Assembly: GCA_016841425.1 (NCBI GenBank)
Contig: JAENZE010000008.1
Location: 1-64,000 of the forward strand
Direction: 5' to 3'
Origin: Syntrophomonas sp.
GTDB lineage: Bacteria > Bacillota > Syntrophomonadia > Syntrophomonadales > Syntrophomonadaceae
Length of the DNA stretch: 64,000 nt
The translations under genes were made by a program, and so were the position numbers. A model generated the notes under the pieces. It was not told the origin of the DNA and made no database searches. It saw only the letters and a list, made by a program, of their open reading frames with translations. How positions within the stretch are numbered: the first letter of the stretch is position 1; the number at the start of each line of letters is the position of its first letter. Positions 1-7,574 of this stretch are shown here, one piece after another.

Positions 1-140
1 AGGTTTTTTATAAATGGTTTCTGAATTTGTCTCCTGAGTTTTTCAGGGGAAACTATTTAGTAAAAAGGCCCGCCGTGTTGCCCATTTGACCTTTATGGGA
101 GTATCCTGATAAATATTTACAATGATGTAATTGGCTAATT

Positions 141-878
141 TTACTTAATCGCTTGTTGTCTGAGTATTTCATAAATAAGAAGAGCTGCCGCCACCGATGC
201 GTTTAATGAACCTACCCTGCCCTTCATGGGTATTTTGAGCAGCAGATCACAATTTTCCTTCACCAGCCGCCTCAATCCTTTACCCTCTCCTCCGATAACC
301 AGAACCGTTGGACTAGGAATTGAAGCACTAAAATAGTTGTCCCTGGCATCCATATCTGCACCAATTATCCACATACCTTGCCCTTTAAGTGCTTTGATCA
401 TATTAACCAGATTAGTTTCCTGGATAACATGTATATATTCAACCGCACCTGCAGAAGCCCTTGATACCACTTCATTCACCTGTACCGAATTATGGCGGGG
501 AATAATGATTCCGTGCACTCCAGCACTTTCGGCAGTTCTTACTATAGCTCCAAAATTTCTGGGATCCTCTATGCCATCCAGGATTATTAGAAAGGGGGGT
601 TCGTTCCTCAAAGCAGCATACTCCAAGACTTCATCCAGGGTACTATAACTATAGGCATCAACTACAGCAATGATACCCTGATGGTTTGAGATGGTATAAA
701 TCTTGTCCAGACGAGTTTTTTCTACCATCTGGACATAAACCCCTTTTTTCTGAGCCAATTTAATGAGTTCATCTATTCTTTTACCCTGCCGTCCCTCTTG
801 AATCAGTATCTTTTCGATTTTCCTTCTGCCTTTTAAGGCTTCCATTACACTATTTATACCAGCAAGTTTTTCTTTCAT
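141..878 (-). CDS. rlmB: 23S rRNA 2'-O-methyltransferase, RlmB/TrmH (SpoU) family
   Basis: The 245-residue protein has the normal length for RlmB, which 2'-O-methylates a guanosine in the peptidyl-transferase region of 23S rRNA using S-adenosylmethionine. An N-terminal substrate-binding domain (about 1-75) precedes the SPOUT domain. SPOUT motifs are visible: NFGAIVRTAESAG near 110, VIGGEGKGLRRLV near 195, and the knot-forming IPMKGRVGSLNAS near 218. The start is supported by AGGAGG six bases before ATG. It is the last gene of the cysE-cysS-mrnC-thyX-rlmB run, a common Firmicutes order. The gap to thyX holds a long hairpin repeat, so transcription may be attenuated there. The family is certain; assignment to RlmB rather than a paralogous TrmH enzyme rests mainly on the neighbourhood. 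Confidence 0.93.
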   Translation of the reverse strand: MKEKLAGINSVMEALKGRRKIEKILIQEGRQGKRIDELIKLAQKKGVYVQMVEKTRLDKIYTISNHQGIIAVVDAYSYSTLDEVLEYAALRNEPPFLIILDGIEDPRNFGAIVRTAESAGVHGIIIPRHNSVQVNEVVSRASAGAVEYIHVIQETNLVNMIKALKGQGMWIIGADMDARDNYFSASIPSPTVLVIGGEGKGLRRLVKENCDLLLKIPMKGRVGSLNASVAAALLIYEILRQQAIK

Positions 879-912
879 TTAATGCCTCCTGTATCTATTT
901 CATGTATGTCAC

Positions 913-1004
913 GGAAACCAGGGGGACGGGAAACCAGGGGGACGGTTCTTGTGGTCACTTTGGCGCCTTTGGGGTGACCACAAGAACCGTCCCCCTGGTT
1001 TCCC
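913..1004. repeat. REP-like long inverted repeat
   Basis: Perfect 31-bp inverted arms at 928-958 and 974-1004 flank a 15-base loop. The left side also carries a tandem copy of the outer motif (GAAACCAGGGGGACGG occurs at about 914 and again at about 930). The arms contain GGGGACGGTTCTTGTG, a GC-rich hairpin type I recall as dispersed in clostridial genomes, often with REP-associated tyrosine transposases. No transposase is present here. It lies just past the thyX stop and could also act as a transcription terminator or mRNA stabiliser between thyX and rlmB. Confidence 0.75.
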
Positions 1005-1039
1005 ATGTATCAGGTGAAACCGTCCCGTTACGCGCACTT

Positions 1040-1726
1040 TTATACATTAAACAGGTCGTCGCTTATAAGTACTTGTGCATAATGTTCCACTGGAAAGACA
1101 GTATCATACGGAATAATGTCAAACAATACCTTAAACTTATCCTGAAACAGCAAAAGTAACGGAATGGCTACCTGTCTCATTTGTGGATGGGCGGCGGGAG
1201 AACATCTCATGTAGAAAAAGTGCCTCCATTCCCTGATATTATAAGTAACTGCGATCTCTGTCTTCAAACATGTTGGCAATATAGCCCGAGCTTCCTGAGG
1301 AGTAGAACCCTGGCCCAATAAATCCAGGTAGTTTTTTTCGGCCAGAAGACAGCTCTGCTCCCATAAAGAATAATTCTCAGTTCCTGGAATATAAAAAAAT
1401 GGTTTTATAACCGTGATTTCACTGCCAAACTTGTCCTTAGCGTAATTGCAGTAACGGGTTGATTCCTGACTGTAACTGCCAATCCGATGTCTTACCAGTT
1501 CATGAGATATCCCCCGGTCTATGATAAACAGGACGGTAACTTTCTCGTGTTCAATTACCGATTCGTGTCCACTATTTACTATTCGCTGGAGAAAGGCTTC
1601 ATTATAGTCATCATCCATTTTATCCTCTGATTTATAACAAATTCTGGCACAGCGCTCTAATCGAAGCATTATCGTTTCATCCAGCTGTGAGGCAGGCACC
1701 CTTATTTCTGGTGGTATTACAAGCAT
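1040..1726 (-). CDS. thyX: Flavin-dependent thymidylate synthase ThyX
   Basis: ThyX makes dTMP from dUMP using methylenetetrahydrofolate, FAD and NADPH, replacing ThyA. The signature RHRxxSxxxxSxRY is present (RHRIGSYSQESTRY, about residues 79-92). A C-terminal REWRHFFYMR segment and an Arg-rich end (about 165-190) form the nucleotide and flavin site. The length of 228 residues is typical. The reading frame could open nine bases earlier at TTG (1735), but GGGAG lies only two bases before that TTG, so the ATG at 1726 fits better. It sits inside the cysS-mrnC-thyX-rlmB run, as in other Clostridia. Confidence 0.95.
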   Translation of the reverse strand: MLVIPPEIRVPASQLDETIMLRLERCARICYKSEDKMDDDYNEAFLQRIVNSGHESVIEHEKVTVLFIIDRGISHELVRHRIGSYSQESTRYCNYAKDKFGSEITVIKPFFYIPGTENYSLWEQSCLLAEKNYLDLLGQGSTPQEARAILPTCLKTEIAVTYNIREWRHFFYMRCSPAAHPQMRQVAIPLLLLFQDKFKVLFDIIPYDTVFPVEHYAQVLISDDLFNV

Positions 1727-1756
1727 GAACTCCAAGTCTCCCTTCCCTTTATATCT

Positions 1757-2146
1757 TTAGTTCTCCTCCAGCACTTTTCCGGTCAGGTACAGTAAGCGTT
1801 CCCCATCTCCTTTTAAATAAAGATATCCCAGCAGGGCTTCAAACCCGGTACTCATTCGGTATTCTATTACGTCTGCATGTTTAGGGGGTGAGCCTTTGGC
1901 ATTTCTCCCCCTCCTGGCTATATTCTTTTCTTCTTCGCTGAGTTCTTCATACAATAGTCTGATAGCCTGGGCCTGATTCTTAGCCTTAACCATAGCCACG
2001 GTATCGTGATGTATATCCTTCATCTTTCGTGGGCCTGCGGCGATAATATGTTCCCTTACTATTAGTTCAAATACTGCATCTCCTATATAAGCCAGTATAA
2101 CCGCCGGATATTCGTTAATTTTATTTATATCCGGCCTTTCATGCAT
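1757..2146 (-). CDS. mrnC: Mini-ribonuclease III
   Basis: This is an RNase III catalytic domain without a double-stranded-RNA-binding domain; in Bacillus it matures 23S rRNA ends. The conserved core is visible: AYIGDAVFELIVREH near the start, RRGRNAKGSPPKHAD in the middle, and EYRMSTGFEALLGYLYL near the end, with the acidic metal ligands in the GDAVFE and FEALLG segments. The start at ATG 2146 overlaps the cysS stop by 8 bp, suggesting translational coupling. A TTG at 2185 is possible but would put the AAGGAG motif inside the gene. Length (129 residues) is right for the family. Confidence 0.92.
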   Translation of the reverse strand: MHERPDINKINEYPAVILAYIGDAVFELIVREHIIAAGPRKMKDIHHDTVAMVKAKNQAQAIRLLYEELSEEEKNIARRGRNAKGSPPKHADVIEYRMSTGFEALLGYLYLKGDGERLLYLTGKVLEEN

Positions 2147-3731
2147 TAACAAATTTCCACCGAACTCCTTCCCTGGTATCTTCAATGATTATTCCATGTT
2201 CTAACAGGGTGTCTCTTATATAATCAGCCCGCTCATACTTCCTATTCTGTTTATACGCAGCTCTCATCTCCAGCACTTTGTCTATCAATATATCCAGGTC
2301 CGGTTGTTGCTGATATCTAATTCTGCTGCCCTTGCTGGTATCTTCTATACTTACCTCCAGCTGGGTCAAAAAGTCCCGCAGGTTATCTGCTATCTGATAA
2401 TCTTTTTCCTGGCGGGCGGTTTGTCTCAGGCTGACCAGAATATCTAATATTTTATCAACTAGACCCTCTTCATGAGACCTGGACTCAATAAAAATGCCCA
2501 GTACTTCCCCCAATTCCTTTAATGTACTCCTGCCCTGTTCTACTGCGCTCTGTGCCGTAAGACTGTCCCCATCAGATCTAGCTATATAGGAGTTAATCTG
2601 GTGAGCCATTTCAAACAGAAAACCGAGCGCTTTAGCGGTATTGAAGTCATCTTCCATGGCGGTTATGAATTCTTCTTTCAATACTGCCAGAGAATCCAGA
2701 AATTCCCCGGACTGCTCTCCTGTTATAACCTGCTCAGGTTCTTGTTTAATAAATTCATCAGCCAGCATAAGAGTTGTTTTGAGCCTGCCCAGGGCTTTAC
2801 GTGCTTCCTCCAGTTTACCGTCATCAAAATCCAGCGGGCTTCTATAGTGAGTTGATATCAGATAATATCTAATCACATCGGCAGGGTAACGAGCCAGTAT
2901 ATCCCGGAGAATAAAGAAATTCCCCACTGATTTGGACATTTTCTCATTGTTCACGGTGATAAAACCATTGTGTATCCAGTATTTAACAAATTCCTGCCCG
3001 GTCAGTGCCTCTGCCTGGGCTATTTCATTCTCATGGTGGGGAAAGATAAGATCACTTCCTCCTCCATGAATATCAAATGTGTCTCCTAAATATTTAGTGG
3101 ACATTACCGAGCATTCTATATGCCAGCCCGGCCTTCCTTTGCCCCATGGACTATCCCATGCTGGTTCACCCTCTTTAGCCGCCTTCCAGAGCGCAAAATC
3201 AACTGCTTCTTCCTTCCGTTCATCTACTTCTACCCTGGCTCCTGCCATCATGTCGTCCAGGGATCGTCCAGATAGTTTACCGTATCCTGCAAATGACCTT
3301 ACCCTGAAGTATACATCGCCGTCAACTTCATAAGCATACCCTTTCTCAATTAATGCTTGAACCGCTTCTACTATATCCGGTATGTGTTCACTTACACAGG
3401 GGTGGACATCGGCCCTTAAAACATTAAGTCTATCTGCATCCTGAAAATATTCTTCAATATATTTGCGGCCCAGCTCCAGTGCATCTATTCCTTCTTCTTT
3501 AGCCCGGTTTATTATCTTGTCGTCTACATCGGTAAAATTCTGTACATAAGTTACATCATAGCCTTTATAAATGAAATATCGTCTCACTGTATCGAATACC
3601 ACCAGGGGCCTGGCGTTTCCCAGATGAATATAGTTATAGGTGGTAGGACCACACACATAGATATTTACTTTATCTGGATTAAGCGTTACTAATTCTTCTT
3701 TTCTCCCACCTAGGGTATTGTATATCTTCAT
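2139..3731 (-). CDS. cysS: Cysteinyl-tRNA synthetase
   Basis: This cytosolic class I aminoacyl-tRNA synthetase charges tRNA-Cys. The HIGH-type motif is IHLGN (about residue 35), the KMSKS loop is intact ([10 protein letters not shown], about 263), and zinc-ligand Cys/His residues occur in CGPTTYN, the ECSVM region and HHENE. The C-terminal helical anticodon-binding region is complete. I use the ATG at 3731 because AGAAGGAGG lies nine bases upstream and family members usually begin MKIYNTL; an upstream ATG at 3752 adds seven Arg-rich residues. With this start cysS overlaps the end of cysE by 53 bp in another frame. Confidence 0.96.
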   Translation of the reverse strand: MKIYNTLGGRKEELVTLNPDKVNIYVCGPTTYNYIHLGNARPLVVFDTVRRYFIYKGYDVTYVQNFTDVDDKIINRAKEEGIDALELGRKYIEEYFQDADRLNVLRADVHPCVSEHIPDIVEAVQALIEKGYAYEVDGDVYFRVRSFAGYGKLSGRSLDDMMAGARVEVDERKEEAVDFALWKAAKEGEPAWDSPWGKGRPGWHIECSVMSTKYLGDTFDIHGGGSDLIFPHHENEIAQAEALTGQEFVKYWIHNGFITVNNEKMSKSVGNFFILRDILARYPADVIRYYLISTHYRSPLDFDDGKLEEARKALGRLKTTLMLADEFIKQEPEQVITGEQSGEFLDSLAVLKEEFITAMEDDFNTAKALGFLFEMAHQINSYIARSDGDSLTAQSAVEQGRSTLKELGEVLGIFIESRSHEEGLVDKILDILVSLRQTARQEKDYQIADNLRDFLTQLEVSIEDTSKGSRIRYQQQPDLDILIDKVLEMRAAYKQNRKYERADYIRDTLLEHGIIIEDTREGVRWKFVNA

Positions 3732-4386
3732 CCTGCTCAGCCTCCTTCTCATAAGCTTCTATCCTATCTTCCAGGTTCATGATCTTTTCTTGGAGAGCAG
3801 CCAGCATATCTGCTACTGGATCAGGCAGCATATGATGCTCCAGATCTACTCCTTCAGGGTTTATTTTGGCTCCTTCTCTGACCACTATCCTTCCCGGAAC
3901 TCCCACTACGGTACAATCTGGAGGAACGCTATTCAATACTACCGAACCTCCACCTATTTTAACATTATCTCCCACGTTAAAAGAACCCAGTACTTTGGCC
4001 CCAGCACTGATAGTAACATTATTACCTATAGTAGGATGTCTTTTCCCTTTTTCTTTTCCTGTACCTCCCAGGGTAACCCCCTGGTATATGGTAACATTAT
4101 CTCCTACTTCTGCCGTTTCGCCAATAACTACTCCGCCACCATGATCAATAAAAAATCCTCTGCCTATCCTGGCTCCAGGATGGATCTCGATACCGGTCAA
4201 AAAACGGCTTAGGTGTGAAATCAACCGGGCCATAAAAAACCATCTTTTTCTATAGAAAAAGTGTGCGATGCGATGATGAATAACCGCATGAAATCCCGGA
4301 TAACAGAATATTACTTCCAGTACGCTTCTGGCCGCCGGATCCCTCTCAAAAACAACATTGATTTCATTCTTCAATGTTCTAAACAT
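3679..4386 (-). CDS. cysE: Serine O-acetyltransferase
   Basis: CysE acetylates serine with acetyl-CoA, the first step of cysteine synthesis. The protein has an N-terminal helical part (about 1-65), then left-handed beta-helix hexapeptide repeats (about 66-175) including [10 protein letters not shown], which carries the catalytic Asp-His pair, and [16 protein letters not shown]. The C-terminal tail beyond residue 185 (acidic, coiled-coil-like) is longer than in short forms. GAAGGAGG precedes the ATG. A T-box leader lies directly upstream, so expression should rise when tRNA-Cys is uncharged, co-regulating cysE and cysS. Confidence 0.95.
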   Translation of the reverse strand: MFRTLKNEINVVFERDPAARSVLEVIFCYPGFHAVIHHRIAHFFYRKRWFFMARLISHLSRFLTGIEIHPGARIGRGFFIDHGGGVVIGETAEVGDNVTIYQGVTLGGTGKEKGKRHPTIGNNVTISAGAKVLGSFNVGDNVKIGGGSVVLNSVPPDCTVVGVPGRIVVREGAKINPEGVDLEHHMLPDPVADMLAALQEKIMNLEDRIEAYEKEAEQDEDIQYPRWEKRRISNA

Positions 4387-4399
4387 GGCTGTCCTCCTT

Positions 4400-4668
4400 C
4401 TAACATAAAAAAGCCTTTCATCTCCCTAGAGACGAAAGGCTTCACTTCCGTGGTTCCACTCTACTTGAGCACATACAAAACTTATACACTCCACTTCATT
4501 CAATAACGGTTATACCGGATATGCCTAATATTATTTTCAGCATACCTGCTCCCGGGCGCAAATTCAGACGATTTCTTACTATGAAAAGGCTCTCAGCCGG
4601 TGACCTCTTCTCTCTGGCAGCGATAACCGCCCTACTTATCCCGTTCTCTGCATTTAATTATTAGATTA
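4400..4668 (-). ncRNA. T-box riboswitch leader of cysE-cysS
   Basis: On the minus strand the leader has the T-box core TGGAACCACGG (around 4448-4458) and an intrinsic terminator hairpin at 4407-4441 ending in a T run. Stem I elements are recognisable (GATAAGTA near 4640 and GGCTGAGAGCC near 4590). A likely specifier is TGC (Cys) at 4560-4558, just after GAATT. Uncharged tRNA-Cys should favour the antiterminator and permit cysE transcription. The specifier is read by eye from the Stem I context, so cysteine specificity rests partly on the downstream genes. Confidence 0.92.
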
Positions 4669-4673
4669 CTGTT

Positions 4674-4702
4674 ATTATATGCAGGTATTAACACAATGTC
4701 AA
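4674..4702 (-). promoter_or_regulatory. Sigma-A promoter of the T-box-cysE operon
   Basis: On the minus strand a perfect -35 TTGACA (4702-4697) and a perfect -10 TATAAT (4679-4674) are separated by exactly 17 bases. Transcription should start near 4667, right at the beginning of the T-box leader. This contrasts with the sigma-54 promoters in the catabolic region. Confidence 0.93.
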
Positions 4703-4750
4703 CGCGTATTATCACTGTTTCTTTTTCCCAGTATAATTTATTTTTATTGA

Positions 4751-4790
4751 ATATTATCCTATTAGAGCTTGAGCTCTAATAGGATAATAT
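4751..4790. terminator. Perfect 40-bp palindrome, probable terminator
   Basis: Arms of 19 bases (4751-4769 and 4772-4790) are exact inverted copies with only two bases between them. It lies between the cysE promoter and the stop of the chemoreceptor gene, so it probably ends the latter's transcript. The AT-rich outer stem and lack of a strict U run leave a protein-binding role open. Confidence 0.6.
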
Positions 4791-4832
4791 GTATTTGGCC
4801 TGCCTGGACGTCAGCACCTGCTGACTTAATCA

Positions 4833-5663
4833 TTATATTTCCGCTGCTACTTCCTGCAGTTTATCTATAAGCGCAGTTAATTCCTGAATGCTGGCTACTA
4901 TTTCCTGGGCTGCAGCCGCTTGTTCCTCCGTAGCATGCAAAGAGATGCCTGAACTATCTACTACCGAGTTGATACTGCTCTCTATTTCCCTGGTAAATTC
5001 ACCGATCTGCTTGGCAGCATCTTTGGATACTTCTGCCAGTTTGCGAATTTCTGAAGCTACAATATCAAATCCCCGGCCAGCTTCACCGGCCCGGGCAGCT
5101 TCAATGGCAGCATTTAATCCCAGCATTTTGGTCTGATCAGCCATGTTTCGAATTAACTCCAGTATTTTGCCTATATTTTCGGTAGTGCTGCTGATTTGTT
5201 TAATTCTTTCATTCAGAATCTTCTGACTGCTGCTGATCTCTCCTGCTGATACAGCTGTTTGCTGTATAGCTGCCGATATCTCTTGCATCCCTTTATCATA
5301 GGTATCAGCTATATCCCGAAGTTGGAAAGCATTATTGCGCCTGATGTTTACCCCGATAGTTCCTACTACCTGTGTGGGGTCTTCATCATCAAAGATTGGT
5401 ATACAAACCATTTTCAATGCAATTCCGTATAAGGCGGGGTCAACTTCAATTTCCACTCTTCTTTTAGATTCGATAACCTTTAAAGCAGTGGAATTTTTCT
5501 GCAGCTCCATACCGGGCTTTGCATTTTCTCGAGCCTCCCAATGGGTTTGGTCTACAAAAAGTATTTTACTTAAATCGGTAGAATAAAAAATATAATCGGT
5601 AGGTATAAGCTGGTTAATGCATGTGGATATGCCTGGAAAATTATCTAAGATCCAACTTGCCAT
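4833..5663 (-). CDS. Soluble methyl-accepting chemotaxis protein
   Basis: The 276-residue receptor has no membrane segment. Residues 1-115 form a small sensor region (PAS/cache-like, uncertain) with the conserved-looking stretch [12 protein letters not shown]. The rest is an MCP signalling hairpin whose tip [19 protein letters not shown] (about 182-200) should contact CheA and CheW. The helical hairpin is short, so it is a compact cytoplasmic receptor that would sense an internal metabolite or redox state. AAGGATGTGAG precedes the ATG. No chemotaxis genes are adjacent, so its partners must be encoded elsewhere. Ligand unknown. Confidence 0.88.
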   Translation of the reverse strand: MASWILDNFPGISTCINQLIPTDYIFYSTDLSKILFVDQTHWEARENAKPGMELQKNSTALKVIESKRRVEIEVDPALYGIALKMVCIPIFDDEDPTQVVGTIGVNIRRNNAFQLRDIADTYDKGMQEISAAIQQTAVSAGEISSSQKILNERIKQISSTTENIGKILELIRNMADQTKMLGLNAAIEAARAGEAGRGFDIVASEIRKLAEVSKDAAKQIGEFTREIESSINSVVDSSGISLHATEEQAAAAQEIVASIQELTALIDKLQEVAAEI

Positions 5664-5708
5664 TCACTCACATCCTTATATATAAAATAGCGGATTTCAC
5701 AACAGATA

Positions 5709-5741
5709 GCTTCCTGCTGGTATTAATATCCAGCAGGAAGC
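5709..5741. terminator. Terminator-like hairpin
   Basis: Twelve-base perfect arms (GCTTCCTGCTGG and its complement, 5709-5720 and 5730-5741) with a 9-base AT-rich loop. It lies between the membrane-protein gene and the chemoreceptor gene, both on the minus strand, and should separate their transcripts. Confidence 0.6.
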
Positions 5742-5881
5742 CTTTATGAAAGACCTGATTTCTCTCATTTAAGATTTTTATCCAATAGTTTAAGTCTTGC
5801 CTACCAGAATCTAACCAGGCGGAGTATTAACATCCCTTCTTGGAATTGCTGGTTTCTGGTTGTACTAAAACTAATAGAATT

Positions 5882-6571
5882 CTAATGATGAGCTGATGGC
5901 GGCTGAGCACCTGCTCCCATGATTTTACCAACCAGTACACCACCGTAATGAAGGGCCAGGATGATTAATCCGCCGCCAATTATACAAATCGCCATCCACT
6001 CGAATACGTTGGTTACCGGTACCACTGAGGCCAAGGCCTTATCCAAAGCTCCCTGCATACCAGCAATAAGTGCTTCATTTTCGGTAGCAGCTACAACCGC
6101 CGTAGCATAACCAGCAACAGTTTTTGCTGCTACAGCAATGGATGTATGAGCACCTGCAGCTATGCCAGCTGCGATAAAGAACATGAAAGTAAAGTCATTG
6201 AAGAGATGCGGTATAGTGTCTTTTAACAAAACAATTAAAGCTACGAATATCAGTATATATATAAGTTTGGAAGTAAACAGAGCATGCTGGGTATGGGGAT
6301 CAGTATATTTAGCCAAATCTCCGCCAAATACAGGAACCATAACTGCATACCATTTCTTAATTAACCAGATCTGAAAAATTCCGAAGGCCCCTCCTATTAG
6401 AATATGGGGCATTTGCTTAAAATCTCTGTGCACACAGAAGAAGAAAACCATACACATAAAAGCCGGCCAGGTATCCCAATGATTGGGATGCAAAATGTAT
6501 TCACCTACAACGATGGTAAGTAGTATTACGACCATAAACAACATTCTGGGCTTGGCAAAAATTTGATCCAT
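5882..6571 (-). CDS. Polytopic membrane protein of unknown function
   Basis: I do not recognise this 229-residue protein. It has about six hydrophobic segments: residues 10-30, 37-48, 57-72, 97-118, 124-145 and 187-212, the last ending in a glycine-rich stretch (IIGGGLIILALHYGGVLVGK). The tail is short and His/Pro-rich. A conserved-looking Trp/His cluster sits near the N terminus (HPNHWDTWPAF). AAGGAGG precedes the ATG. A sigma-54 promoter with clustered palindromes lies about 410 bp upstream, so it is probably made under the same control as the catabolic genes and could be a transporter or small-molecule channel. That role is inference only. Confidence 0.75.
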   Translation of the reverse strand: MDQIFAKPRMLFMVVILLTIVVGEYILHPNHWDTWPAFMCMVFFFCVHRDFKQMPHILIGGAFGIFQIWLIKKWYAVMVPVFGGDLAKYTDPHTQHALFTSKLIYILIFVALIVLLKDTIPHLFNDFTFMFFIAAGIAAGAHTSIAVAAKTVAGYATAVVAATENEALIAGMQGALDKALASVVPVTNVFEWMAICIIGGGLIILALHYGGVLVGKIMGAGAQPPSAHH

Positions 6572-6711
6572 TGGTTTGTTACCTCCTTAATTTTAGATAA
6601 ATGCTGCTGAAATGAAAGTTTCCAGTATGCAACATGTTCTTGGCTGAAAGATTACTGGATACCATGCTTATGCCTGGTTTTAATCACCTCAGCAACCATA
6701 TTCGGCCGCAT

Positions 6712-6901
6712 TCAAGGTTTCTCCCCCCATGCAATGCCGCATTGCTGCACCGATCTGATAGCCCACTTCGTCTCTTCATCGAGTTTCCAGTGCTGCTAAT
6801 CTCTGCCCACAGGCTGTATATCTCCCGGGCGTTCTTCTGCTCAGGTCCTGAGGAAACTTGATTTATTAATACCCTTTTTACAGCCTGTCTCACCAGTGCA
6901 T
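6712..6901 (-). pseudogene. Possible broken small gene
   Basis: An excellent ribosome-binding site (AGGAGGAG, 6918-6911) is followed by ATG at 6901, but the frame reads ATG-CAC-TGG-TGA and stops. Two other frames carry protein-like stretches: from GTG 6893 (RQAVKRVLINQ...REIYSLWAEIS), then in another frame HWKLDEETKWAIRSVQQCG up to a stop at 6714-6712. This is what a short gene with two frameshifts would look like. It lies between a sigma-54 promoter and the membrane-protein gene. The alternative is a leader region with a minimal ORF. No family is recognised. Confidence 0.3.
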
Positions 6902-6993
6902 TCTCTTATACTCCTCCTATTCTCCTATCCTCCTTCCTCACGGCCTTTACAGACCACTCAACACTTTTTCGGGGACTTACGGTTATTAAAATA

Positions 6994-7008
6994 GCAAAAT
7001 CTATGCCA
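6994..7008 (-). promoter_or_regulatory. Sigma-54 promoter
   Basis: Read on the minus strand, TGGCAT-N7-TGC has GG and GC separated by exactly 10 bases. The start would be near 6983. Downstream are the broken small ORF and the membrane-protein gene (5882-6571). Activator-like palindromes lie 155-215 bp upstream. Confidence 0.75.
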
Positions 7009-7162
7009 GCTATTTGAATATAAACAGTTCATGGAGCTTGGTCTGCCGGTAAAATTTTCAGCATTTAGCTCAGCAGCTAGCAATTTTCGGCAATTTAACC
7101 TGGCTCATGATCCGTATTATTTACTGAGTTGGTCTCCTGGCCTTTATTCTGCCAGGCAGACT

Positions 7163-7223
7163 GGTAAACAATTGTGTAGTCATGGTAAACACTATTGTTT
7201 ACCCAGTAGCAATATTGTTTACC
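7163..7223. promoter_or_regulatory. Clustered activator sites, type B (GGTAAACA-N4-TGTTTACC)
   Basis: A perfect palindrome with arms GGTAAACA and TGTTTACC and four bases between them is at 7184-7203. Single half sites flank it (GGTAAACA at 7163-7170, TGTTTACC at 7216-7223). Near-identical sequence recurs in front of the EBP3 gene (47241-47258), where GGTAACAATTGTGTA parallels GGTAAACAATTGTGTA here. Spacing suits enhancer sites for the sigma-54 promoter at 6994-7008. Confidence 0.65.
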
Positions 7224-7510
7224 GTTGACTGTATCCTATAAACCAGGAAAATCTGCTTGAATTGATACTGTATAATCCTTATACACCGGGTGTGCGAATT
7301 ACAATCACATTGTCCATTAATTATCATCGAGAATATAAGCAATTATCCAGGTACAGCATACTGTTGACATGGACACGGTATCGGGAACAATACATGCGGG
7401 TATGGGGAAGTTTAAATCCGGCCATCATGATGCGTTAAGTCATCCTGCTGCAGAATCTAAGAATATATCTGCGCCAATATGTACCGATGCTGTCATAGAA
7501 AGCAGAAAGG

Positions 7511-7543
7511 CAAGAGGATGGTTTTCTAAGAACCATCCTCTTG
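7511..7543 (-). terminator. Terminator of the acyl-CoA dehydrogenase gene
   Basis: Thirteen-base perfect arms (CAAGAGGATGGTT and its complement) with a 7-base loop, about 30 bases past the stop of the gene at 7575. Confidence 0.65.
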
Positions 7544-7574
7544 TCCCGAAGTCTATTTCTTTCACTTTCCCTCT

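Noticed and set aside
902-1159. Plus-strand frame across the hairpin repeat
   Set aside because: Its sequence is produced by the inverted repeat and the antisense of thyX.
7138-7156. Plus-strand TGGCCTTTATTCTGC with GG/GC spacing 10
   Set aside because: Weak match, arises from a small GG/CC symmetry, and no plus-strand gene follows.
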